Of a stretch of 64,000 nucleotides of DNA, positions 34,052-44,771 are shown one piece after another. The stretch lies in contig NZ_NEVN01000002.1 in the NCBI RefSeq assembly GCF_002261475.1, positions 62,001 to 126,000 of the forward strand, written 5' to 3'. A program made the translations under genes and the position numbers. Origin of the DNA: Bordetella genomosp. 5 (GTDB taxonomy: Bacteria > Pseudomonadota > Gammaproteobacteria > Burkholderiales > Burkholderiaceae_B). Each line of letters starts with the position of its first letter. Position 1 is the stretch's first letter. Under the pieces are notes generated by a model, which saw nothing but the letters and a program-made list of their open reading frames with translations, searched no databases and was not told the origin of the DNA.

Positions 34052-34255
34052 TCAGCTGGTGCGCCCGCTGGCCGGCGTGGCCAGGTAATCGCGCACGGCC
34101 ACCCACTCGGTGCCGACTTCGTGAATCGCCTGTTCGAGCTGGTCCTGCGTCACGCCCAGGCGCTCGCGCCAGGCGTTGAGCTGGTCGTTGTCCTGCACGT
34201 CGAGCTGGTCGGTGCCGTCAGGGGCGGAGGATTCCACGGTGGGAAAGGTAGGCAT
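34052..34255 (-). CDS. DUF3606 small protein
   Basis: This 67-residue protein matches the DUF3606 family: acidic N-terminus, then QLNAWRERLGVTQDQLEQAI and HEVGTEWVAVRDYLA. The ATG at 34255 is used because AGGAG lies 6 nt upstream; the other ATG, two codons earlier, is too close to it. The function of DUF3606 is unknown. It is divergent from galE with about 140 bp between them. Confidence 0.8.
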   Translation of the reverse strand: MPTFPTVESSAPDGTDQLDVQDNDQLNAWRERLGVTQDQLEQAIHEVGTEWVAVRDYLATPASGRTS

Positions 34256-34397
34256 CGTCATCTCCTGTGAGTCGTGGTGAAAGCCGTGCAAGCGCAGCAA
34301 TCGCCATGCCGACGCCCCTGCCGCGTTCGTAAGCGGGAACGCTCGTTGCGTGATGGTCGGCTCCACCGGCACCGCCGGCAGCTCCAGGAGCAGTGCC

Positions 34398-35519
34398 ATG
34401 CGTCACACCATTATGGTCACCGGCGGCGCCGGTTACATCGGCAGTCATGTGTTGGTGAGCCTGCTGCGGGCCGGCTACGACGCCATCGCCGTCGACGACC
34501 TCAGCAACGGCAGCCGCGAGGCGGTGGAGCGTGCCGCCACGCTTGCCGGCCGGCCCATTCCGCTCGAGATCGCCGACATCGCCGAAGAGGGGGCGGTCGA
34601 CGCGCTGCTGCACAAGTATGAGAACGCGGGCCATCCGATCATGGGCGCCATCCATCTCGCGGGCCGCAAGGCCGTGGGCGAATCCGTCGCGCATCCGCTG
34701 CGTTATTACGACGCGAACGTGTGCGCGAGCGTGCGCCTGCTGCGCGCGCTGCAGCAGCACGGCGTGCGCAGCCTGGTCTTCAGTTCGTCAGCCACGGTGT
34801 ACGGCAATCCGGCGCACGTGCCGGTGACCGAATCGCATCCTTCGCAGCCGCTCAATCCCTACGGCCGCACCAAACACATGATCGAACAGATGCTGGTCGA
34901 TCAGGCCAACGCCGATCCCGACTTCGGCGTCGCCGTGCTGCGGTACTTCAATCCGATCGGCGCGCATCCCAGCGGCGACATCGGCGAGTGGCCGCGAGGC
35001 ACGCCCGCCAACGTCTTTCCGTACATCACGCAGGTGGCCGCCGGCCGCCGCGAATATCTCTCCATCTTCGGCAGCAACTACGACACGCGCGATGGCACCG
35101 GCGTGCGGGACTACCTGCACGTGATGGATCTCGCCGAGGGCCATGTGATGGCGCTCGAGCATGTGCTGCAGTCTCCGGGCGTGCTGACGTTGAACCTGGG
35201 CACCGGGCAGGGCGCGAGTGTGCTGGAGCTCGTCCACACCTTCGAGCGTGTGACGGGCGTGCGGATTCCGGTGAAGTTCGCCGAACGCCGGGCCGGCGAT
35301 GTCGATTCGATCTGGGCCGATGCCGGACAGGCCGCGCGCGTGTTGGGCTGGAAGGCGCAGCGTTCGATCGAGCAGATGTGCGAAGACGGCTGGAACTGGC
35401 AGCGCAGGCATCCCGATGGCTATCCCCAGCCCGCCGGCGCCGGTCTGGCCGGGGACCTGCCGATCCCGGTGTTTCCCTTGCTGTCCACGATGGCCGTCAC
35501 GGCCCGGAGCGTGAAATGA
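34398..35519 (+). CDS. galE: UDP-glucose 4-epimerase GalE
   Basis: The 373-residue enzyme is a short-chain dehydrogenase-type epimerase that interconverts UDP-glucose and UDP-galactose with bound NAD. It has the Rossmann motif TGGAGYIGSH, the catalytic Ser in SSSATVYG and the YxxxK of NPYGRTKHMIE. AGGAG lies 7 nt before ATG 34398. Its stop overlaps the ATG of the glycosyltransferase-mutase fusion, so GalE supplies UDP-galactose to the next enzyme. The C-terminus is about 30 residues longer than usual. Confidence 0.95.
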   Translation: MRHTIMVTGGAGYIGSHVLVSLLRAGYDAIAVDDLSNGSREAVERAATLAGRPIPLEIADIAEEGAVDALLHKYENAGHPIMGAIHLAGRKAVGESVAHPLRYYDANVCASVRLLRALQQHGVRSLVFSSSATVYGNPAHVPVTESHPSQPLNPYGRTKHMIEQMLVDQANADPDFGVAVLRYFNPIGAHPSGDIGEWPRGTPANVFPYITQVAAGRREYLSIFGSNYDTRDGTGVRDYLHVMDLAEGHVMALEHVLQSPGVLTLNLGTGQGASVLELVHTFERVTGVRIPVKFAERRAGDVDSIWADAGQAARVLGWKAQRSIEQMCEDGWNWQRRHPDGYPQPAGAGLAGDLPIPVFPLLSTMAVTARSVK

Positions 35520-37873
35520 AAAACCAACTCGATGGCATGACGCGCCCCGCGCCGCAGTCCCTGGCCGATGGGCAGGAGCGCGCCACCGGTCAGGGCGGAT
35601 CCAGGCCGGCGCTGGTGTGCTTCTCGCACCTGCGCTGGGAGTTCGTGTTCCAGCGGCCGCAGCATCTGATGTCGCGCTGGGCGCGTGAACATGTCGTGTT
35701 CTTCATCGAAGAGCCGATCTGGGAGTCCGCGGGAGAGCCTTGGCTCGACGTGCAGGCGTCGAACGAAGGCGTCCTCGTCGTGAAGCCGCATGTGCCGCAG
35801 GAGCATGCCGAGGAAACGCAGCGCACGCTGATCAACGCCCTGCTGCAGTCGCGAGGCGTGCATCAGCCGGTGGTGTGGTACTACACGCCGATGAGCCTGG
35901 GCCTGGCGCGCGATATCGACGCGAGCCTGGTGGTGTACGACTGCATGGACGAGCTGTCGGCCTTTCGCGGCGCGCCGCCCGACCTCGTGCGCAAAGAGCA
36001 GGAGCTGATGGCCCTGGCCGACGTGGTCTTCACCGGCGGGCATAGCCTCTATCTCGCCAAGCGCAAGTTGCACCCGAATGTGCACGCCTTTCCGAGCAGC
36101 GTGGACATCGATCATTTCAGGTCGGCCCGAACCACGGCACTCACGCCCGCGGATCAGGCCGGCATCCCCGAACCGCGGATGGGCTTCTTCGGTGTGATCG
36201 ACGAGCGCTTCGACGCCGAGCTCATGGGCAAGGTGGCGCGCCGCCGCCCCGACTGGCACTTCGTGCTGCTCGGGCCGGTGGTGAAGATCGATCCCGCGTC
36301 GTTGCCGAGCGCGCCCAATCTGCATTATCTCGGCGCGCGCAGCTATGCCGATCTGCCGGCCTACCTGGCGGGCTGGCAGGTGGCGCTCATGCCGTTCGCG
36401 CTGAACGAGTCCACGCGATACATCAGCCCCACCAAAACGCCGGAGTATCTCGCCGGTGGCCGGCCGGTGGTCTCCACGCCCATCGTGGATGTGGTGCGCG
36501 GCTATGCGGGCTCGGGCGTCGTTCATATCGCCGCCGACGCCGACGCGTTCGTCGACGCGGCCGCCGAGGCCCTCGCGGCGATGGACCACCCCGAGCGCGT
36601 GCAGGAGCGCGCCGACCGGGCACTGAATGGCATGTCGTGGGAGTCCACCTGGCAGGGCATGGCCGAGGTGATGGCGCGAGCGCGTGCGAGCCGGGTCCGC
36701 CACCCGGACACCCGCCGGGCGGGCGCGGGCCGAGGCCGCGGCTTCGACTACCTGGTGGTGGGCGCCGGCTTCGCGGGCGCCGTGCTGGCCGAGCGGCTCG
36801 CCGCGGGCAGCGGCAAGCGCGTGCTGGTGGTGGACCGCCGCCCGCACATCGGCGGCAATGCCTACGACTTTCATAACGACGCGGGTGTGCTCGTGCACAA
36901 GTACGGTCCGCACATCTTTCACACCAACGCCGAGAAGGTCGTGGCCTACCTGTCGCGCTTCACCTCGTGGCGGCCTTATGAGCACAAGGTGCTGGCGAGC
37001 GTGGATGGCATGCTGGTGCCGATGCCCATCAATCTCACGACGCTGGCGCGGCTGTATGGGCGGGCGTTCGATCCCGACGAGGCCGCCCGTTTCCTGAGCG
37101 AGCAGGCCGAGGCAGTCGAATCGGTGACCACGTCCGAAGATATCGTCGTCTCGCAGATCGGCCGCGCGCTGTACGAGAAGTTCTTTCGCGGCTACACCCG
37201 CAAGCAGTGGGGCCTGGACCCGTCGGAGCTCGACAAGTCCGTGGCCGCGCGCGTACCGACGCGCCTGTCGCTGGACGACCGCTACTTCACCGACACCTTT
37301 CAGCAGATGCCGGCCGAAGGCTACACGCGGATGTTCGAGCGCATGCTGGATCATCCCAACATCGAGATCGAGCTGGGCATGGACTACGACACCGCGAACG
37401 CGCGCTTTCGCTACGACGAGCTGGTGTACACCGGGCCGATCGATCAGTTCTTCGGCTACCGGTACGGCCGCCTGCCATATCGCTCGCTGCGCTTCGAACA
37501 CGAAACGCTCGATCGCGCCTGGCTGCAGCCGGTCGGGGTGGTCAATTATCCCGACGAAGCGGTGCCCTACACCCGGATCACCGAGTACAAGCATCTCACC
37601 GGACAGCAGCATGCCAGGACGGCGGTGACATACGAGTTCCCGTCGGACACCGGCGATCCTTACTATCCCGTGCCCCGGCCGGAGAACGCCGCGCTCTACA
37701 AACGCTATCAGGCGCTCGCCGACGCGACCCCCGGCGTGCATTTCGTCGGAAGGCTCGCGACCTACCGTTACTACAACATGGACCAGGTCGTTGCGCAGGC
37801 GCTCAGTACCTACACGAGCATCGCGGAGGGCGAGGTGGAGGCGGGCGACGTGTCGCGGCCCGCGGCGGCGTGA
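35516..37873 (+). CDS. Glycosyltransferase-UDP-galactopyranose mutase fusion
   Basis: The 785-residue protein joins two enzymes. Residues about 28-395 form a GT-B glycosyltransferase (VFQRPQHLMSRWAREHVVFF near the start, PTKTPEYLAGGRPVVSTPI in the donor site). From residue about 408 comes a complete UDP-galactopyranose mutase (Rossmann YLVVGAGFAGAVLAERLA, then FFRGYTRKQWGLDPSELDKS and the PIDQFFGYRYG segment), an FAD enzyme that makes UDP-galactofuranose. The linker is short and Arg-rich. The fusion would couple making UDP-Galf to using it. Start and end overlap the neighbours as ATGA and GTGA. Confidence 0.9.
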   Translation: MKNQLDGMTRPAPQSLADGQERATGQGGSRPALVCFSHLRWEFVFQRPQHLMSRWAREHVVFFIEEPIWESAGEPWLDVQASNEGVLVVKPHVPQEHAEETQRTLINALLQSRGVHQPVVWYYTPMSLGLARDIDASLVVYDCMDELSAFRGAPPDLVRKEQELMALADVVFTGGHSLYLAKRKLHPNVHAFPSSVDIDHFRSARTTALTPADQAGIPEPRMGFFGVIDERFDAELMGKVARRRPDWHFVLLGPVVKIDPASLPSAPNLHYLGARSYADLPAYLAGWQVALMPFALNESTRYISPTKTPEYLAGGRPVVSTPIVDVVRGYAGSGVVHIAADADAFVDAAAEALAAMDHPERVQERADRALNGMSWESTWQGMAEVMARARASRVRHPDTRRAGAGRGRGFDYLVVGAGFAGAVLAERLAAGSGKRVLVVDRRPHIGGNAYDFHNDAGVLVHKYGPHIFHTNAEKVVAYLSRFTSWRPYEHKVLASVDGMLVPMPINLTTLARLYGRAFDPDEAARFLSEQAEAVESVTTSEDIVVSQIGRALYEKFFRGYTRKQWGLDPSELDKSVAARVPTRLSLDDRYFTDTFQQMPAEGYTRMFERMLDHPNIEIELGMDYDTANARFRYDELVYTGPIDQFFGYRYGRLPYRSLRFEHETLDRAWLQPVGVVNYPDEAVPYTRITEYKHLTGQQHARTAVTYEFPSDTGDPYYPVPRPENAALYKRYQALADATPGVHFVGRLATYRYYNMDQVVAQALSTYTSIAEGEVEAGDVSRPAAA

Positions 37874-37881
37874 GACGCCGC

Positions 37882-39102
37882 ATGCGAACGCCATTCTTCA
37901 GCTTCATGCAGGGGGGCTTCGAATGCTCATGCCATCGCTTCCCTGATGGCCGGCAACTCGACCTCATTGCCTCCACGCACCACGACCTCCACGCGATGCG
38001 GGACTACGCCGCCGCGGCACATCACGGCCTGCGCACGGTGCGTGACGGGGTGCGCTGGCATCGCGTCGCGGCGACGCCCGGCGCCTATGACTGGCGCAGT
38101 CTGTTGCCGCAGGTGGCCGCCGCGAACGCGAATGGCGTGCAGGTGATCTGGGATCTGTGCCACTACGGCTGGCCCCACTGGCTCGACATCTGGTCGCCGC
38201 GGTTCCCGGAGGCGTTCGCGCGCTTCGCGGGCGCCACGGCGCGGCTGCTGCGCGAAGAGTCCGCGCTGCAGCCGATGTACTGCCCGATCAACGAGATGTC
38301 GTACTGGAGCTGGGCGGCGGGCGACATGGCGCACTTCGGCCCGATGGCCTACGGACGGGGGCGGGAGCTCAAGCGCCAGCTGGCGCGTGCCGCGATCCAG
38401 GCCAGCGCCGCGATTCAGGAAGTGGATCCGGGCGCGCGCCTCATCACGGCGGAACCCCTGATCGCGGTGCATCCGGGCCTCGAAGATGATCCCGCGGCGG
38501 GCGGCCCCGCGGCGGGCGATCCCGCGGCGGGCGATCCCGCGGCGGGCGACCCCGCGGCGGCGCACGAGGCGAACCAGGCGCAATTCGAGGCCTGGGACAT
38601 GGTGGCGGGCCGCTCGGACCCGGATCTTGGCGGGCACGAGAAGCTGCTCGACGTGGTCGCCGTGAATTTCTATCCGCACAACCAGTGGCGCCTGAACGGG
38701 CCGACCGTCTGGCCAGGCGAAGCGGGCTACCGGCCGCTGCGTGCGTTGTTGCAGCAGGTGCATGATCGCTACGATCGGCCGGTGCTGTTGGCCGAGACCG
38801 GCGCGGAGGGCGACGCGCGCGCTCCCTGGCTCGCCTACGTGGCCGACGAAGTGGTGGCGGCGCTGGGCGCGGACGTGCCGGTGGCGGGCATCTGCCTGTA
38901 TCCGGTCACGGACTACCCCGGCTGGGAAGACGATCGCCACTGCCCGACCGGTCTGTTGGGGCTGGCGGACGGCGGCGGCGAGCGGCAGGTGCATCCTGCC
39001 TTGTCGCTCGAGCTGCGCCGGCAGACGGAGCGCTTCCGCTTGCTGCGCCGGCGCGATGTGAACAGGGCCGCGCCGGACCTGGCTGGCCTGCTGCGAGCCT
39101 GA
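37882..39102 (+). CDS. Clan GH-A (GH1-like) glycosidase-type protein
   Basis: The 406-residue protein is a TIM-barrel glycoside hydrolase-like protein. The likely acid/base is E138 in CPINEMSYW and the nucleophile E305 in LLAETGAEG, as in clan GH-A. A Pro-Ala-Gly repeat (38491-38559) is inserted in one loop. Start options are ATG 37882 and GTG 37870, which overlaps the previous stop as GTGA. There is no signal peptide, so it would act on cytoplasmic glycan intermediates or may be a non-hydrolytic homologue. It is part of the galE-Glf-ABC operon. Confidence 0.82.
   Translation: MRTPFFSFMQGGFECSCHRFPDGRQLDLIASTHHDLHAMRDYAAAAHHGLRTVRDGVRWHRVAATPGAYDWRSLLPQVAAANANGVQVIWDLCHYGWPHWLDIWSPRFPEAFARFAGATARLLREESALQPMYCPINEMSYWSWAAGDMAHFGPMAYGRGRELKRQLARAAIQASAAIQEVDPGARLITAEPLIAVHPGLEDDPAAGGPAAGDPAAGDPAAGDPAAAHEANQAQFEAWDMVAGRSDPDLGGHEKLLDVVAVNFYPHNQWRLNGPTVWPGEAGYRPLRALLQQVHDRYDRPVLLAETGAEGDARAPWLAYVADEVVAALGADVPVAGICLYPVTDYPGWEDDRHCPTGLLGLADGGGERQVHPALSLELRRQTERFRLLRRRDVNRAAPDLAGLLRA
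38491..38559 (+). repeat. 15-bp tandem repeat in the glycosidase gene
   Basis: Four full units and one partial of CCCGCGGCGGGCGAT (last bases vary GGC/GAT/GAC), coding PAAGG/PAAGD repeats in frame. Confidence 0.9.
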
Positions 39103-39105
39103 GCC

Positions 39106-40908
<1,803 letters not shown>

Positions 40909-41055
40909 ACGCGTCGGGTTCGACCCAACACTGTTTGAATCAAACGCTTGTCTGCACGGCGCCAAGGATCGCGGGTATTCTGGCGGGCGCATGGCGTGGC
41001 GGCGCGTGTGGCGCCGCTTTCGCCTTTCGTTCTCTTCGTATCGAGACCTCGAATC

Positions 41056-41955
41056 ATGTCCGGCCCCAACGCCGTCCTGAACCGTATCGTCGAGCTGCTG
41101 CGTCAAGATCAGATCGCGGTCGGCACGCACCTCGCCGCCCAGCAACTGGCCGACCGCCTGCGCGTGTCGCGCTCGCCGGTGAACCAGGCGCTTGCCCGAT
41201 TGCATGAGCAGGGGCTGTTGCGGCATCTGCCCAATCGTGGCTATTTTCTGGCCCAGCCGCTGGACGCGCTGAGCGCGCGCCAGACCCACCGCCTGGAGCT
41301 TACGCAGGTCGATGACGTCACGCGGGTGTACTTTCAGGTGGCCGAGGATCTGCTGCGCGGCGAGCTGCCGCTGACGTGTACCGAAAGCGCGTTGCGGGCC
41401 CGCTACGGCCTGACGCCCGCGCAACTGACGGCGCTGCTCACGCGCATTGCGCAGGAAGGCTGGATCGAGCGCACGCCCGGCTACGGCTGGGTGTTCTCCG
41501 AGATGCTGACGACCCCCGACAGCCTGCTGCAGTCGTATCGCCTGCGGCTGGCGCTCGAACCGGCGGCATTGCTGGAGCCGGGGTATTACATCGCGCCCGA
41601 GGTATTGGCCGAGTGCCGGGCCGCCGAGGAGCGCCTGCTCGCCGGCGGCATCGAGACCGACAGCCCCGATCAGCTGCACGAACGGGGCGTGCGGTTTCAC
41701 GAGGCGCTCGTCGAAGGCAGCAACAATCCCTTTTTCATCGACACCATCCGCCGCGTGAACCGCGTGCGCCGATTGTTGTCGTATCGTTCCATGCAGGACC
41801 GCGAGCGCTACGTCGAGCATTGCCGGCAGCATCTGCAGATCCTCGATCTGCTGGAGGCGGGCCATCAGCGCGAGGCCGCGCAGGCGCTCGCGCGTCACCT
41901 GGGCCGTACCCTCGACAATCTCGCTGGCATCCGGCCCTTGCTCGCTTCACCTTAA
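41056..41955 (+). CDS. GntR-family regulator (FCD type)
   Basis: The 299-residue protein has an N-terminal winged helix (ADRLRVSRSPVNQALARLHE) and a helical FCD-like effector domain (FHEALVEGSNNPFFIDTIRR, HCRQHLQILDLLEAGHQREA). Between them is a second short helical region that is longer than in most FCD proteins. It is followed, 14 bp later, by a solute-binding-domain gene. The ligand is unknown. Confidence 0.88.
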   Translation: MSGPNAVLNRIVELLRQDQIAVGTHLAAQQLADRLRVSRSPVNQALARLHEQGLLRHLPNRGYFLAQPLDALSARQTHRLELTQVDDVTRVYFQVAEDLLRGELPLTCTESALRARYGLTPAQLTALLTRIAQEGWIERTPGYGWVFSEMLTTPDSLLQSYRLRLALEPAALLEPGYYIAPEVLAECRAAEERLLAGGIETDSPDQLHERGVRFHEALVEGSNNPFFIDTIRRVNRVRRLLSYRSMQDRERYVEHCRQHLQILDLLEAGHQREAAQALARHLGRTLDNLAGIRPLLASP

Positions 41956-41969
41956 TCCAAGGAGATTCC

Positions 41970-42719
41970 ATGTCCGACGCCACCTCCGTGCCTCCCTCGC
42001 TGCGCGAGGCCTTCGCGCCGGCCGGGCGCCTGCGTGCCTCGATCAATGTCGGCAACCCGATTCTCGCGCACGGCGACACCGCCAGCGGGCAGGCCGGTGG
42101 CGTGTCGGTCGACCTCGCGGGCGAACTCGCGCGCCGGCTCGGCGTGCCGCTGGATCTCGTCGTGTTCGCATCGGCAGGAGAATCGGTCCAGGCCGTCGAG
42201 CAGGGCCAGGCCGATATCGGCTTCTTCGCCATCGATCCCAAGCGCGGCGAGCACATCGCCTTCACCGGCGCATATGTCGTGATCGAAGGCGCCTACCTGG
42301 TGCGCGACGATTCCCCCATCCGCGCACGCGACGAGGTCGACGCCCCGGGAAATCGCGTGACGGTCGGCAAGGGCAGCGCCTATGACCTATACCTGAGCCG
42401 CGAGCTCAAGCAGGCCACGATCGAGCGTGCGCCCACCTCGCCCACCGTGGTGCAGACCTTCCTCGACGGGGGCTTCGAGGTCGCCGCCGGCGTGAAGCAG
42501 CAGTTGCAGGCCGACGCCGCGCGTCTGGGCGGATTGCGTCTGCTCGATGGGCATTTCATGCTGATCCGCCAGGCGATGGGCGTGCCCAAATCGCGCGGCG
42601 CGGACGCCGCCGCTTACCTGGCCGCGTTTGTCGAATCGATGAAGTCCTCCGGCTTCGTGGCGCAGGCGTTGCAGCGCCACGGCATCGAAGGCGCGGCCGT
42701 GGCGGAGCCGGGCGTCTGA
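41970..42719 (+). CDS. Family 3 solute-binding-domain protein lacking a signal peptide
   Basis: The 249-residue protein has a bacterial extracellular solute-binding domain of the amino-acid type (LRASINVGNPILAHGD, ADIGFFAIDPKRGEHIAFTG, GKGSAYDLYLSREL). AAGGAG precedes ATG 41970. The N-terminus (MSDATSVPPSLREAFAPA) has no hydrophobic signal, so it is probably cytoplasmic and not part of a classic uptake system. It may sense a metabolite or bind it in the cell. It forms a pair with the GntR gene upstream and has no permease or ATPase next to it. Confidence 0.85.
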   Translation: MSDATSVPPSLREAFAPAGRLRASINVGNPILAHGDTASGQAGGVSVDLAGELARRLGVPLDLVVFASAGESVQAVEQGQADIGFFAIDPKRGEHIAFTGAYVVIEGAYLVRDDSPIRARDEVDAPGNRVTVGKGSAYDLYLSRELKQATIERAPTSPTVVQTFLDGGFEVAAGVKQQLQADAARLGGLRLLDGHFMLIRQAMGVPKSRGADAAAYLAAFVESMKSSGFVAQALQRHGIEGAAVAEPGV

Positions 42720-42823
42720 GCAGCGCCTACGCGGTTGGCACGCGTGGCGCTCAGGCGCACAATGGCTGCAAGACAGAATGGTGTTGCGGCGCGCCCGCCG
42801 GCAGCGCCGATCAGGAGACTCCC

Positions 42824-43045
42824 ATGCGTGCACCCACCGCTTTCGCCACACGTTTTCAAGCTGTCCCGGGCCACCCGGCCCGGGGCCGTACGTACACCTG
42901 GCTGGCCCTGCTGGCCGCCGCGCTGATGCTCTCCGGCTGCGCCGGCATGGGCGAGGGCGGCCCGCCGCATCCGGGCGCGGTCAATCCCTATAGCAGCGGC
43001 GGCTTCCACGACGCCGGCCCCAACTATCCCGACACCGGGATCTGA
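42824..43045 (+). CDS. Small lipoprotein
   Basis: This is a 73-residue protein with a lipoprotein signal (TWLALLAAALMLSGCAG, lipobox LSGC). The mature 35 residues are Gly/Pro-rich, with GGPPHPGAVNPYSSGGFHDA and a C-terminal PNYPDTGI. CAGGAG lies 7 nt before the ATG. Function unknown; no related gene is nearby. Confidence 0.75.
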   Translation: MRAPTAFATRFQAVPGHPARGRTYTWLALLAAALMLSGCAGMGEGGPPHPGAVNPYSSGGFHDAGPNYPDTGI

Positions 43046-43130
43046 GCGCGGCGCTGCGTCGGCGTGTGGCCTGCAACGTCGGGCGTGGCTCCCGGCCTGA
43101 GTGGCCGGGCGCGGCTCGTGGCGGCCGGTG

Positions 43131-43607
43131 TCAACGCACCGGCAGGCCCACGTCGCGCTTGACCTCCTGCAGCGACAGCATCGATTCCACCGATGTCACG
43201 CCCGGCAGGGCGCGCAGCACGTCGCGCACGAACACGCCGTAGGTCTCGAGATCGCGCGCCACGATCTGCACGAGATAATCCGCGCTGCCCGAGATGTTGT
43301 GGCAGGCCACGATCTGCGGCAGCGCCAGCACCTCGCGCTCGAAGCGGTCGGACACGGTCCGGTCGTGCGTATTGAAGCGGATCTGCGCGAACGCGATCAC
43401 GCCCAGATCCAGCGCCTTGCGCGACAGCACCGCGCGATACCCCTCGATATAGCCCTCCTGCTCCAGCCGTTTGAGGCGGCGCGCGCAGGGCGTTTCGCTC
43501 AGGTTCACCTGCTCGGCCAGGCGGCTGATCGGAAGGCGTCCGTCGCGCTGCAGCGCGGCCAGAATGGCGCGATCGACGCGGTCCAGCGTATTCAAGGGGC
43601 TATTCAT
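43131..43607 (-). CDS. Lrp/AsnC-family transcriptional regulator
   Basis: The 158-residue protein has an Lrp-type helix-turn-helix (SRLAEQVNLSETPCARRLKR) and the C-terminal RAM domain for amino-acid binding (VACHNISGSADYLVQIVARD). It is divergent from a LysE-type exporter (43752), the usual pairing in which Lrp-like regulators turn on an amino-acid exporter. A short dyad GAAT-N8-ATTC lies in the gap (43631-43646). Confidence 0.9.
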   Translation of the reverse strand: MNSPLNTLDRVDRAILAALQRDGRLPISRLAEQVNLSETPCARRLKRLEQEGYIEGYRAVLSRKALDLGVIAFAQIRFNTHDRTVSDRFEREVLALPQIVACHNISGSADYLVQIVARDLETYGVFVRDVLRALPGVTSVESMLSLQEVKRDVGLPVR

Positions 43608-43751
43608 GCGTAAAGCGAAGTTTGTTGGCGGAATCCCCCAATATTCTACGCACGCTGAGCCGAAATTGCCGTGAATCGGCCGGGGGTCTGGCGCATCATG
43701 GCGTCCGGTACAACCCCGTCTCAGCCGGGCCCGCGCGGCCCCACCGTTCTC

Positions 43752-44384
43752 ATGATCACGCTCTCCACGCTCACGGTTTTCGTCGGCACCCTGGCCCTCG
43801 TCTATGCCATGCCGGGGCCCGACATGGCGCTGGTCTTGCAGTCCAGTCTCACGCGCGGGGTGCGCCAGGGGCTGGCCACCGGGGCGGGGCTGGCGCTCGC
43901 CCGCGCCGTGCAGGTCACGCTGTCCGCCTGCGGCCTGGCTGCGCTGCTGCGCAGCGCGCCCTGGCTCTACGAGACCGTGCGCATCGTGGGGGCGCTCTAT
44001 CTGATCTACATCGCGGTGCAGATTTTCCGGGCGCCGCTGTTCCGGCTCGAAACGGCCTCCGCGGCCATCGGGCGGCTGCCGGGCGCATGGCGCGCCGCCA
44101 TGCTGCGCGGCTTCATGGGCAATCTGCTCAATCCCAAGGCGCTGTTGTTCTGCTCGGTGCTGCTGCCGCAGTTCATCGATCCGCTGGGCGGGCCGGTGTG
44201 GTCGCAGATGCTGGCGCTGGGCACGCTGCTGGTGGCGGTCGGCGTGGTGTTCGACATCGCGCTCACCTTCGGCGCGGCCGGGCTGTCGGGCTGGTTGCGG
44301 CGGCATCCGCGAGCCCAGACGGTGCAGCGCTGGACCTTTTCCGGCGTGCTCGTCGCGTTCGCGCTCAAGCTTTCCGCGTCTTGA
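43752..44384 (+). CDS. LysE/RhtB-family amino-acid exporter
   Basis: The 210-residue protein has the signature TLALVYAMPGPDMALVLQSS and about six membrane helices, plus NLLNPKALLFCSVLLPQFI. I start at ATG 43752 because the first helix begins there; an upstream in-frame ATG (43671) adds 27 unrelated residues. Control by the divergent Lrp-type gene is likely. The exported amino acid is unknown. Confidence 0.9.
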   Translation: MITLSTLTVFVGTLALVYAMPGPDMALVLQSSLTRGVRQGLATGAGLALARAVQVTLSACGLAALLRSAPWLYETVRIVGALYLIYIAVQIFRAPLFRLETASAAIGRLPGAWRAAMLRGFMGNLLNPKALLFCSVLLPQFIDPLGGPVWSQMLALGTLLVAVGVVFDIALTFGAAGLSGWLRRHPRAQTVQRWTFSGVLVAFALKLSAS

Positions 44385-44771
44385 TGTCGGGCTGACGTCG
44401 CCCCCTCCTGAACGGCGTCCGGCGCGCGAGCCGGCCACACTGCTGCGTCCCCGACCGCCCCGGGCACCCCCGTGGTTTCCCTAGGATAGCGGCCCCAAAA
44501 GGGCGGCGCGGGCGGCAATTGCCGGCCCGGTATCGGGTCGCCTGCGCTCGGGTCCGCGCCCGGACAATTTGCGCCAAACCATTGAATAAAAAGAACAATT
44601 CTGCGGTTTCGCTCGCGATTTGCGCCTGCCCGCCGCAGTGCGCAAGCGGCGTGCCATAAGTTGAGCGAATGTAGAAAATAAATAATTAGAATTTTTCTTA
44701 TGACTTGCGCCAGACGTATAAAGGCGGCGTCCTGGCACATCCGGCCGGTCCGAACTCAATTCGAGAGAGTC
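44385..44771. other. Gene-free region with promoter upstream of the MHS transporter
   Basis: No credible gene in about 390 bp. The right part (44640-44710) is AT-rich and has a promoter-like pair TTGAGC (44661-44666) and TAATTA (44683-44688), spaced 16 bp. The inverted pair CATAAG (44655-44660) and CTTATG (44697-44702) brackets it and could be a regulator site. Confidence 0.5.

Noticed and set aside
34721-35515. 265-residue N-terminal extension of the GT-mutase fusion
   Set aside because: It overlaps galE in another frame; the ATGA overlap marks the true start at 35516.
35420-37894. 824-residue minus-strand ORF opposite the GT-mutase fusion
   Set aside because: Same reason: antisense of a clearly recognised protein, no domain.
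43101-43613. 170-residue plus-strand ORF opposite the Lrp gene
   Set aside because: Antisense of a recognised regulator; no domain.
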